Part shown: positions 59,901 to 64,000 of the stretch, one piece after another | Layout: the number at the start of each line of letters is the position of its first letter | Position numbering within the stretch: the first letter of the stretch is position 1 | Source of the DNA: Amia ocellicauda | Taxonomy: Eukaryota; Chordata; Actinopteri; Amiiformes; Amiidae | Reading direction: 5' to 3' | DNA: 64,000 nt | Assembly: GCF_036373705.1 (NCBI RefSeq) | Contig: NC_089857.1 | Coordinates: 38,326,784-38,390,783 of the forward strand | Notes under the pieces: generated by a model | Told to the model about the DNA's origin: nothing | The model's database searches: none | Seen by the model: only the letters and a program-made list of their open reading frames with translations | Position numbers and translations under genes: made by a program

Positions 59901-60995
59901 TCACTTCTCCCCTCTGGTAGATATATTCAGAGATTTTGGGAAGTCGATAAGACCCAGTTGTCGCATCGCTACCCTTGTGCTAAAGTTCGGCGTCCTAGTT
60001 TGCCCAGAATTCTTGAACTCGACCTGCAGAGAGTGCTGGTTCCACAGCAGAGGCCTTGGTAAGAATCAAGGTTCATATATAGACAGATCCTGAAAGCACA
60101 GTAGGTTCAGGTCATTCAAACATAGTGTTTCTTATTTGTATTTATTCTATTTGTGTTAACTGCAGTATCCCCCTGGAGATGCCATCTTCTCAAGGCTTAA
60201 GAACTAGAAACAATACAAGGACGTTCTTCACAGTGAAGCATTCATGCCCTTTAAGTGCCCCTCCAGTGCATTATTATCGTAACTCCACCGGTAACTGCCT
60301 TCCTGATCTCAACATGAGAAACATATCACCATTTGCACCCAGATCATCGCCTGAAGGTAAATGCACTTTCGCCATCTCTTCATTGTGTTCAGAAACTAAA
60401 TAGTCTGTACTCGTTTTTAGACGAGTAGGCTGCAATACACTTTTTCTGTTGAAAAATAGCAGAACCAACAATTCTATGACTCTATAAGAATCCAGATGAT
60501 CTTTATATTAGACCTTAAGATCTAATTATTTATCTACGCATTTATATATGTCAGAGACAAAAATCTATTCCTAACACTAGCTGCATTTTACATTGCAATT
60601 TATTTTAAATGTCAGGGCTGTCTTTTTCAATTGGGTGAAATTAGACTGTACAACAGGAAGTCTGAGTATTGAGCACTTTTTTATGTATACATACACTTTT
60701 TGGCTTACATTTGCTTGTATGTAATGCATTGTCCACATAGTACGAGTTGCGGATACAAATTTATCATCTACATAGCACGCTACTTTTCCTCATAATGATG
60801 AACTAGATTTCTCATACGCGTATTGTTCTTGGAGTATAACACAATGTTTATTTTTGCTGTATTTGCTCTCTAGATAACCACAGGGAGTACACTGAGCAGC
60901 ATGTCGTCACAGCCAAGCAATCTTTTCAACCTCTTAAGAGATTCTGTAACTCGGCACCAGTAGGAACCAGTTTCACCAAAGCAAGCTGTATGTAA
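21254..60995 (+). CDS. Unrecognised 27-exon gene for a large coiled-coil protein (1146 residues)
   Basis: I assembled 27 exons: 21254-21361, 21452-21532, 22645-22734, 22834-22943, 23760-23845, 24893-25022, 25535-25685, 26338-26389, 31328-31416, 45858-45971, 46722-46833, 47949-48121, 48674-48790, 50659-50745, 51345-51422, 53655-53769, 54113-54271, 55158-55277, 56101-56284, 56468-56570, 57254-57433, 57720-57902, 58420-58562, 59018-59156, 59835-60058, 60166-60356, 60874-60995. All introns are GT-AG, phases agree throughout, the sum is 3441 nt and there is one stop at the end. The protein is hydrophilic, with no signal peptide or membrane span. It has Glu/Lys/Leu-rich coiled coils at about residues 1-50, 90-250, 430-490 and 715-880, a Ser/Asp-rich middle, and a basic, Pro/Arg/Ser-rich tail after about 920. 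I do not recognise the family. A cytoskeletal or ciliary scaffold role would be a guess. Weak points are the donor of exon 11 and the acceptor of exon 19. Confidence 0.87.
21452..21532 (+). CDS. Coiled-coil gene exon 2
   Basis: 27 codons, phase 0-0. [20 protein letters not shown] then MEFAEDL. Donor atctg|gtaaga. Confidence 0.82.
21533..22644. other. Intron 2
   Basis: 1.1 kb. The overlapping open frames around 21698-22005 are chance frames without splice support or similarity. Confidence 0.5.
22645..22734 (+). CDS. Coiled-coil gene exon 3
   Basis: 30 codons, phase 0-0. [20 protein letters not shown] then [10 protein letters not shown]. Acceptor tttctgctgcag. Confidence 0.85.
22834..22943 (+). 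CDS. Coiled-coil gene exon 4
   Basis: [20 protein letters not shown] then [16 protein letters not shown], a long amphipathic helix. It ends in phase 2 at agctg|gtattt. Confidence 0.85.
23760..23845 (+). CDS. Coiled-coil gene exon 5
   Basis: Continues the helix: [20 protein letters not shown] then TEMLDSAQK. Phase 2 in, phase 1 out. Confidence 0.87.
23846..24892. other. Intron 5
   Basis: 1.0 kb, AT-rich, with a short TG run near 24094. No other feature seen. Confidence 0.5.
24893..25022 (+). CDS. Coiled-coil gene exon 6
   Basis: [20 protein letters not shown], then [20 protein letters not shown] and NGY(W). Phase 1 in, phase 2 out. Acceptor ttgctcttgcag. Confidence 0.87.
25023..25534. other. 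Intron 6
   Basis: 512 nt, AT-rich. It contains the open frame 25325-25528, which cannot be joined in phase and is treated as chance. Confidence 0.6.
25535..25685 (+). CDS. Coiled-coil gene exon 7
   Basis: [20 protein letters not shown] then [20 protein letters not shown], a classical heptad-like coiled coil. The acceptor gattagag|g is chosen because the AG two bases earlier would create a stop codon with the preceding TG. Confidence 0.85.
26338..26389 (+). CDS. Coiled-coil gene exon 8
   Basis: Small 52-nt exon, phase 0 in and 1 out. [17 protein letters not shown]. Acceptor gtgttttgcag, donor agag|gtacaa. Confidence 0.75.
26390..31327. other. Intron 8, 4.9 kb
   Basis: AT-rich intron with a TTTA run and a CT run at 27692-27740 and poly-T at about 29549-29570. 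The block 27180-27480 is less AT-rich and motif-dense and may be conserved non-coding sequence. No exon was found that would fit the phase-1 junction between exons 8 and 9. Confidence 0.5.
27692..27740. repeat. (TTTA)n followed by (CT)n simple repeat
   Basis: tatttatttatttatttatt runs directly into ccctctctctctctctcttt. Compound microsatellite. Confidence 0.85.
31328..31416 (+). CDS. Coiled-coil gene exon 9
   Basis: [20 protein letters not shown] then [10 protein letters not shown]. Phase 1 in, 0 out. Acceptor cttgtttctttttag. Confidence 0.83.
31417..33011. other. Start of intron 9
   Basis: AT-rich, with an A run at about 31560. No element recognised before the Tc1 relic at 33012. Confidence 0.5.
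33012..34530 (+). mobile_element. Degenerate Tc1-like transposon with a GC-rich foreign middle
   Basis: The left end acagtgcctatagaaagtct and the right end near gtatagacactgta match the terminal style of a Tc1-like family. Remnants of transposase are readable: [20 protein letters not shown] and [20 protein letters not shown], then [14 protein letters not shown], [15 protein letters not shown] and SPDLNPNEN-like stretches, ending near [17 protein letters not shown]. Stops and frameshifts show it is dead. Between about 33388 and 33780 the expected transposase is replaced by GC-rich sequence of unknown origin. Confidence 0.8.
33388..33780. other. GC-rich block inside the Tc1 relic
   Basis: Composition differs sharply from the surroundings (for example cacagggccggggtttctgg and gttgcgcatctctgcggtcc). 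It replaces Tc1 coding sequence of about the same length. No terminal repeats, target duplication or protein similarity could be recognised. It may be a secondary insertion. Confidence 0.5.
37101..37223 (-). mobile_element. RTE-type LINE reverse-transcriptase fragment
   Basis: On the minus strand it reads [20 protein letters not shown] then [20 protein letters not shown]. This matches the conserved block of RTE-like reverse transcriptases ending in motif A (F-x-D-Y-x-K-A-F-D), with the first catalytic Asp changed to Glu. Only about 41 codons are recognisable, so it is a small relic. Confidence 0.75.
38220..38660. promoter_or_regulatory. Candidate conserved non-coding/enhancer block in intron 9
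   Basis: Balanced-composition block inside an AT-rich intron. It contains a T-box-like TCACACCT overlapping a TCF-like CTTTGAAG (38545-38558), homeodomain-like taattgg and taaatta motifs, and a ccaat box. Function is inferred from composition and motif density only. Confidence 0.3.
40037..41053 (-). CDS. Tc1-like transposase, intact 338-residue frame
   Basis: Cut-and-paste DNA transposase that binds the element ends and inserts at TA. The start at 41053 ([20 protein letters not shown]) fits the family; the open frame extends 28 codons upstream but those residues look like leader. Domains: paired-like HTH ([38 protein letters not shown]), a GRPR-like hinge (PRSGAPCKI), and a DDE catalytic core. 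The visible triad is Asp in [13 protein letters not shown], Asp in [14 protein letters not shown], and Glu in [11 protein letters not shown]. The gly-rich box is [14 protein letters not shown]. No stop or frameshift. Ends NKGFATKY. Confidence 0.95.
   Translation of the reverse strand: MAKTKELSKDVRDKIVDLHKAGMGYKTIAKQLGEKVTTVGAIIRKWKKHKITVSLPRSGAPCKISPHGVSMIMRTVRNQPRTTREELVNDLKAAGTIVTKKTIGNTLCRKGLKSCRARKVPLLKKAHVQARLKFANEHLNDSEENWVKVLWSDETKIKLFGIISTRCVWRRRRNDPKNTIPTVKHGGGNIMLWGCFSAKGTGQLHRIKGMMDGAMYRQILGENLLPSARTLKMGRGWVFQHDNDPKHTAKATKEWLKKKHIKVLEWPSQSPDLNPIENLWRELKVRVAKRQPRNLNDLERICKEEWDKIPPEMCANLVANYKKRLTSVIANKGFATKY
41096..41192. repeat. Large imperfect palindrome in the Tc1 5' leader
   Basis: The arm 41096-41139 (caggtgtcttttatacaggt through ggagcactc) pairs with 41149-41192 with only about two mismatches and a nine-base loop (cctttaaga). 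It lies between the transposase ATG and the right terminal repeat, and would form a long hairpin in the leader RNA. Confidence 0.9.
41425..45857. other. End of intron 9
   Basis: AT-rich with scraps of transposase at 41990-42080 and 42425-42470. A GC-richer stretch lies at 43560-43870 without recognised content. No exon fits the phase-0 junction between exons 9 and 10, although a small phase-0 exon cannot be excluded. Confidence 0.45.
41990..42080 (-). mobile_element. Tc1-like transposase scrap
   Basis: Minus-strand frame reads [19 protein letters not shown], which matches the region around the second catalytic Asp of Tc1-like transposases ([10 protein letters not shown]). Only a few dozen codons remain. 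Confidence 0.6.
45858..45971 (+). CDS. Coiled-coil gene exon 10
   Basis: 38 codons, phase 0-0. [20 protein letters not shown] then [18 protein letters not shown]. Acceptor tttgttatcag, donor aacaag|gtattc. Confidence 0.8.
45972..46721. other. Intron 10
   Basis: 750 nt with no recognisable element. The open frame containing exon 11 extends back to 46497 by chance. Confidence 0.5.
46722..46833 (+). CDS. Coiled-coil gene exon 11 (less certain)
   Basis: The acceptor tcctttctctgtacag is good. [20 protein letters not shown] then [17 protein letters not shown]. It is needed to change phase from 0 (exon 10) to 1 (exon 12), and it does exactly that. The donor ccag|gttgtg is weak, so the 3' boundary is the least secure in the gene. 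Confidence 0.62.
46834..47948. other. Intron 11
   Basis: 1.1 kb, AT-rich. A possible 24-nt exon-like segment at about 46908-46931 (between cacag and gtactg) keeps the frame but is not required. T run before 47790. Confidence 0.45.
47949..48121 (+). CDS. Coiled-coil gene exon 12
   Basis: Phase 1 in, 0 out. [20 protein letters not shown], then [20 protein letters not shown] and [18 protein letters not shown]. Low-complexity, flexible character. Donor ccctg|gtaaca. Confidence 0.83.
48674..48790 (+). CDS. Coiled-coil gene exon 13
   Basis: 39 codons, phase 0-0. [20 protein letters not shown] then [19 protein letters not shown], with heptad-like Leu/Ile spacing. Confidence 0.87.
48791..50658. other. 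Intron 13
   Basis: 1.9 kb, no element recognised. 50080-50300 is slightly less AT-rich and might be conserved non-coding sequence; support is weak. Confidence 0.45.
50659..50745 (+). CDS. Coiled-coil gene exon 14
   Basis: 29 codons, phase 0-0. [20 protein letters not shown] then PSSDCRHLP; end of the second coiled coil. Confidence 0.85.
51345..51422 (+). CDS. Coiled-coil gene exon 15
   Basis: 26 codons, phase 0-0. [20 protein letters not shown] then STHAVK. Hydrophilic linker. Acceptor actttgttgcag. Confidence 0.8.
51423..53654. other. Intron 15
   Basis: 2.2 kb, AT-rich. The frame at 53214-53456 shows no coding character. No transposon recognised. Confidence 0.5.
53655..53769 (+). CDS. Coiled-coil gene exon 16
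   Basis: [20 protein letters not shown] then [18 protein letters not shown]. Acidic linker; phase 0 in, 1 out. Confidence 0.83.
54113..54271 (+). CDS. Coiled-coil gene exon 17
   Basis: [20 protein letters not shown], then [20 protein letters not shown] and [13 protein letters not shown]. More globular and aromatic (three Trp/Tyr in a short span), possibly the start of a folded domain. Phase 1-1. Confidence 0.87.
54272..55157. other. Intron 17 with poly-T, ATTT repeat and SINE tail
   Basis: A T run at about 54703-54723 and (TTTA)n at 54748-54780 are followed by the reversed SINE tail. Confidence 0.6.
54740..54815 (-). repeat. SINE/LINE 3'-tail fragment with (TTTA)n
   Basis: cagacgcccttatccaggat is the reverse complement of the module at about 2130; the microsatellite (TTTA)n is its poly-A-like tail. 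Confidence 0.7.
55158..55277 (+). CDS. Coiled-coil gene exon 18
   Basis: Phase 1-1. [20 protein letters not shown] then [20 protein letters not shown]. Good acceptor (cctttcag) and donor (acag|gtagga). Confidence 0.87.
55278..56100. other. Intron 18
   Basis: 0.8 kb, no element recognised. Its 3' boundary is uncertain by 33 nt (56068 or 56101), since neither candidate acceptor has a strong pyrimidine tract. Confidence 0.5.
56101..56284 (+). CDS. Coiled-coil gene exon 19
   Basis: [20 protein letters not shown], then [20 protein letters not shown] and [18 protein letters not shown]. Ser-rich linker leading into a helix. Phase 1 in and 2 out (agat|gtaaga). The start may instead be 56068. Confidence 0.78.
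56468..56570 (+). CDS. Coiled-coil gene exon 20
   Basis: [20 protein letters not shown] then [15 protein letters not shown]. Charged helix; phase 2 in, 0 out. Confidence 0.88.
56863..57132 (-). pseudogene. Exon-like open frame on the opposite strand, unidentified
   Basis: Within intron 20, the minus strand shows an acceptor (long T tract then cag), 270 open nucleotides and a good donor (gtaag|gtaaga). It reads [60 protein letters not shown], then [20 protein letters not shown] and GGEWKQVV. The composition (Trp, Tyr, Cys, His mixed with aliphatics) looks like a folded protein rather than chance. Phase 2 in, 2 out. I found no adjoining exons on this strand, so it is either one exon of a nested antisense gene or a displaced exon relic. 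I do not recognise the protein. Confidence 0.45.
57254..57433 (+). CDS. Coiled-coil gene exon 21
   Basis: 60 codons, phase 0-0. [20 protein letters not shown], then [20 protein letters not shown] and [17 protein letters not shown]. Confidence 0.88.
57720..57902 (+). CDS. Coiled-coil gene exon 22
   Basis: 61 codons, phase 0-0. [20 protein letters not shown], then [20 protein letters not shown] and [20 protein letters not shown]. It looks like the most strongly folded helical part of the protein. Confidence 0.9.
57903..58419. other. Intron 22
   Basis: 517 nt, with a T/GTT run before the acceptor at 58419. No element recognised. Confidence 0.6.
58420..58562 (+). CDS. Coiled-coil gene exon 23
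   Basis: [20 protein letters not shown], then [20 protein letters not shown] and PVVSWKG. Phase 0 in, 2 out at ggag|gtgggt. Confidence 0.86.
58563..59017. other. Intron 23
   Basis: 455 nt, AT-rich, nothing recognised. Confidence 0.6.
59018..59156 (+). CDS. Coiled-coil gene exon 24
   Basis: [20 protein letters not shown] then [20 protein letters not shown]. Start of the basic tail; phase 2 in, 0 out. Confidence 0.84.
59157..59834. other. Intron 24
   Basis: 678 nt with a short (CAA)n run at about 59251. No other feature. Confidence 0.6.
59835..60058 (+). CDS. Coiled-coil gene exon 25
   Basis: [20 protein letters not shown], then [20 protein letters not shown] and [20 protein letters not shown]. 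Phase 0 in, 2 out. Longest exon of the gene. Confidence 0.88.
60166..60356 (+). CDS. Coiled-coil gene exon 26
   Basis: [20 protein letters not shown], then [20 protein letters not shown] and [20 protein letters not shown]. Phase 2 in, 1 out. Confidence 0.87.
60357..60873. other. Intron 26
   Basis: 517 nt, AT-rich, nothing recognised. Confidence 0.6.
60874..60995 (+). CDS. Coiled-coil gene exon 27 (stop)
   Basis: [20 protein letters not shown] then [20 protein letters not shown] and TAA at 60993. A possible poly(A) signal AATAAA lies at 61032-61037, shortly after the stop. Confidence 0.85.
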
Positions 60996-62459
60996 TTAAA
61001 AATAAGATTGAACAGTTTAGAAGACATTAAAAATAAATTACTGTATCTATCAAAGTACACATTTCTGTTGAAATCTCATTAGTGGATTGCACATTTGATA
61101 TATTTTTTATTGCAGGAAAAAGTAGATTTGTGTTTTTTTACAGTAATCATAATGCTTTTTTATTTATTAATTGGAAACTGTAGTTCCACTAGCAAACAAA
61201 GAGCTTTCTTTTTTATTTTCAGTTATCATTTACAGCTTTTTTATACATTATATATAAATATGGACTTCCTTAAGGTCATTTGTTTGAATCCCAAGGTTAA
61301 ACACAGCCTAGATAAGCTGTTTGGTTCAGTGAGAAGTGGTGTTTAACTGATGAATGAAATCTACTCGGGCTTTTGTCTGTCTCATATCTGTTATCTTTCC
61401 CCCCACCTGAAATCACCTGGAAATGTAACTGCAATGGATCTACACATTACAGATGCAATGTTTGAAATATTTTGCTTCATTCACTATGATGACACAACAT
61501 TTAACTTCATCATAAGGTCTTATGTTACACCACCCCCTGGTTATATGTAAATAAATATTCACATTCCCTTCGGTGTCAGTTTCTTTATTATTCTCCACAA
61601 TCTGAGACCTGTAACATTAGGTTAGTTTTCATTCTTCTGTGAAGGTCATCCCAACATATTTTAGTGGGATTAAGGTCAGGTTTCTTTGAAGATGAGTGCA
61701 TCAATTCCAGAACCTGTTGTTGTTTTATTCTCATTTAAGTAATTTAGGTGGAGTGCGAATGCATTAAGGGCCATTAGCATGCTGGGAAAATAAAACCTTC
61801 CCTCCCAAGTCCTCTTCCTCAGGGAGTTGCATAATGCTGAAACATGGACGGAGAGTTTGTGTACAAATGTGTCTTCTATTCTTGATATATCTCGTTAGTG
61901 TGCTGGCAAAACAAAACCAAACATGCAAGCTACCACTTCCAGACTGTCAATACGGCACATTTTGACAATAGGCCCATGCCTGCTATCTGATCACATTTTC
62001 CTCTTGGAGCTGAAAAGTGCAAGTGTTGTTGTATGTGTCCGTAATACTTTTTATTTGGTTTGTTTTTAAATCTTTGTGGATTATGTATTTTCTCCTCAAA
62101 TGGAAATTAATATTTTAAATAAGGCAGTGCTTTAACTGCACAGTAGTTGTCCTATTGTGTGTAGGAGTTTAATTATAACTGTAGATCTAAAAAAATAAAA
62201 TAAAAAAAAACAGGTGTGGAGTTCTCCTGCTTTCTGTTTGCTTCTAATCTAAAAGCCCCTCCAAAGTGATATAATAATAAATGTTCCTGTACACATGTGG
62301 TCTATATTACATATAATTCCACTTGCATTTTGCTTTTAATAATGCATTTAACTAAATTATGAGTTAAAAACTGGATTTTAAGTACAAAATACAACACACT
62401 TTAACGTTTCTGACACACAAAAAAGGGAGCAGCATCTAAGGCTCTGCTTTGTCAAACTT
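60996..62459. other. 3' flank of the coiled-coil gene and intergenic sequence
   Basis: AT-rich. A possible transposase scrap on the minus strand lies near 61640-61690 (gtgggattaaggtcag, complement of the D-L-N-P-I type motif). Nothing else recognised. Confidence 0.45.
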
Positions 62460-62674
62460 TTCAGAGCACAAGGACACAATCTCGGCAGCAGCCCAAAGCC
62501 AGCCCAGCCTCTTTCTGCTGTTGTTGTTGCCGGAGACATGTTGGTCATCTGTTCCAGGGAGTCACAAGACCCGGCGGTTCCTGCGAGTCACATGACTGTT
62601 CCGGGTCCCTCCGACTCGCACTGTTTCTCTCGGTTGTGTGTGTGTTTGGGTTCATTTATTATTGCTAGAAGAAG
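62460..62674 (+). promoter_or_regulatory. SNX2: SNX2 promoter / 5' UTR
   Basis: GC content and CpG density rise sharply here. A near-palindromic E-box, gtcacatgac, lies at 62587-62596, with the related gtcacaagac upstream at about 62561. No TATA box. A short upstream ATG at 62538 opens a frame that overlaps the SNX2 start; whether it is in the transcript is unknown. Confidence 0.55.
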
Positions 62675-62782
62675 ATGGCGGCGGAGAGGGAGCCTCCACC
62701 GTTGGGAGATGCGGAGCACACCGACTTCAGGGAAGTGGAGGACGGCGAGGACCTCTTTGTCAGCACCGCATCCACACTGGAG
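62675..62782 (+). CDS. SNX2: Sorting nexin-2, first coding exon (rest outside the window)
   Basis: SNX2 is a PX-BAR sorting nexin that pairs with SNX5/6 and works with retromer in endosome-to-Golgi retrieval. This exon encodes MAAEREPPPLGDAEHTDFRE and VEDGEDLFVSTASTLE, nearly identical to the human N-terminus. Only the disordered acidic N-terminal part is present; the PX and BAR domains lie downstream. The ATG has A at -3 and G at +4. The donor is ctggag|gtgaga, phase 0. Same strand as the upstream gene, 1.7 kb after its stop. Confidence 0.93.
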
Positions 62783-63698
62783 GTGAGACCGAAACGCAGA
62801 CGCCGATCTGGGGCTGAACGGCAGGAAAAAGCCAGGAAAGCGATGCTGGCTGCTGGAGTGACAACTGGAGTTACTTGCGTTTCTCTGCTCGGGCAGCGCT
62901 ATTGTTGACGCGCTGTACCCGCAGGTGCCCGGGGTCAGTGATCCGCGATGCATTGCTCTGAAATAAATACATTCATTAAATACATCAATTTGTGTACAAT
63001 AAACGGTTCATAAGAGGCACCGGTATACAAGAGGCATTTTTGCAGGCTCCAGATGAAGTACGCATGTGTGAGATGGGGATAGGGGTTGTGCCAATCTGTT
63101 ATTTTCACTTCCTGCTGGATACATGAAACTAAAGGGCTGTTGTTTTCATTCTCTCTTAATGACTAAGTAGCAGGTTAATTACCTCGTATGCTTACCAACT
63201 TTGTTATCTATTTTACTGGGGTGAATGTTAAGTGGCAAGTGAGATGGGCTTGTCTCAATTTGAATGGAGGGCATGTCAGCCAACTTTCACTCCAGCCTGT
63301 TTTTTTCCTTCACTGCCTCTTTCCTCTATTTAAAGGTATTTTCCACTAGGTGGTGAAGAGAGAAATGAATTGTTTCTGAATTGAGCCGTGTTTTTAGTTT
63401 CTGAAAGGAAAGGATTGCATTCTGACAATAACATCAGCTTTTGTGTGGACTGAGTGTCATATTTCTTGTATTGTCAGATGACAGCCATTGTCATCTCATA
63501 TAATGCAATGAGTGACTCAGATGTATCCCATTTTCTTCAAGTAATGTATGTTCATTTAAGGAAAATGTTCTATCTTCTGTTAACACTAAAGCTGAGAGAT
63601 TATTTTGTCATATATTTATCATTTAAGATCAAACTGTGAAATAAATTAGGAATTTCCACACCTGAGATGTACATACCCAAGAGGACAAGCATAGAAAA

Positions 63699-63758
<60 letters not shown>

Positions 63759-64000
63759 AATTAAAATCAAACAAACACTCATGAGACTTTTGCAACTTCA
63801 AAACCATAGAGCGAACAACTATGCCCCTATAGAAGATGACAGTATTGTTATTGAAGAAACCTGTGTGAATTCATAAACACTTTGCAGAATTAGAGGAGCA
63901 GCTGAATTTTTACATTTCAGAGGCAAGTCGGTTATTTGCATCTAAACCAGAAAAGTAACTGTTTGTCACAGAATAGGGTTGTTTCAGACGTGTGGGAGAG
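62783..64000. other. SNX2: Start of SNX2 intron 1
   Basis: The first ~160 bases remain CpG-rich, then the sequence is AT-rich. No second SNX2 exon (expected acidic DDDREDLF-like motif) is visible before the window ends. Confidence 0.7.
63702..63755. repeat. (TA)n microsatellite
   Basis: A pure TA run of roughly 25 units, preceded by an A run. It explains the alternating Tyr-Ile open frames on both strands. Confidence 0.95.

Noticed and set aside
63600..63876. Tyr-Ile repeat proteins on both strands
   Set aside because: Produced by the TA microsatellite.

Overview
This is vertebrate nuclear DNA, most likely from a ray-finned fish. The genes are interrupted by GT-AG introns, the coding sequences are close to vertebrate families, and the introns hold fish-type repeats: Tc1-like transposons, a CR1-clade LINE, and SINE tails of the type ending gtcgccctggataagggcg. 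Species cannot be fixed from the sequence. Introns are long and AT-rich. All three genes lie on the + strand.

Region 1 (about 1-17,450): SNCAIP (synphilin-1). The second coding exon is at 2480-2552, followed by the large exon at 7612-8465, the ankyrin-repeat exons, the coiled-coil exons and the long C-terminal exon ending at 14995. The very first coding exon lies upstream of the window. A 5'-truncated LINE, itself interrupted by a SINE, sits just upstream of exon 2. A possible spliced alternative last exon starts at 16951.

Region 2 (17,450-21,250): intergenic. It contains an internally deleted Tc1-like element with both terminal repeats (18910-19804).

Region 3 (21,254-60,995): a gene I assembled exon by exon. 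There are 27 coding exons with compatible phases, no internal stop, and a total of 3441 nt (1146 residues). It encodes a large hydrophilic, partly coiled-coil protein that I do not recognise. Its ninth intron (31417-45857, 14.4 kb) holds a complete Tc1-like transposon with an open 338-residue transposase, a degenerate second Tc1 copy, an RTE-type reverse-transcriptase fragment, other transposase scraps, and candidate conserved non-coding blocks. A 270-nt exon-like open frame with good splice signals lies on the opposite strand in intron 20.

Region 4 (about 62,460-64,000): the promoter and first coding exon of SNX2, a retromer-associated sorting nexin. The rest of SNX2 lies beyond the window.

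The order SNCAIP - unnamed gene - SNX2 agrees with the SNCAIP-SNX2 neighbourhood of human 5q23 as I recall it. The three genes are not expected to work as one pathway. The most interesting object is the unnamed middle gene.
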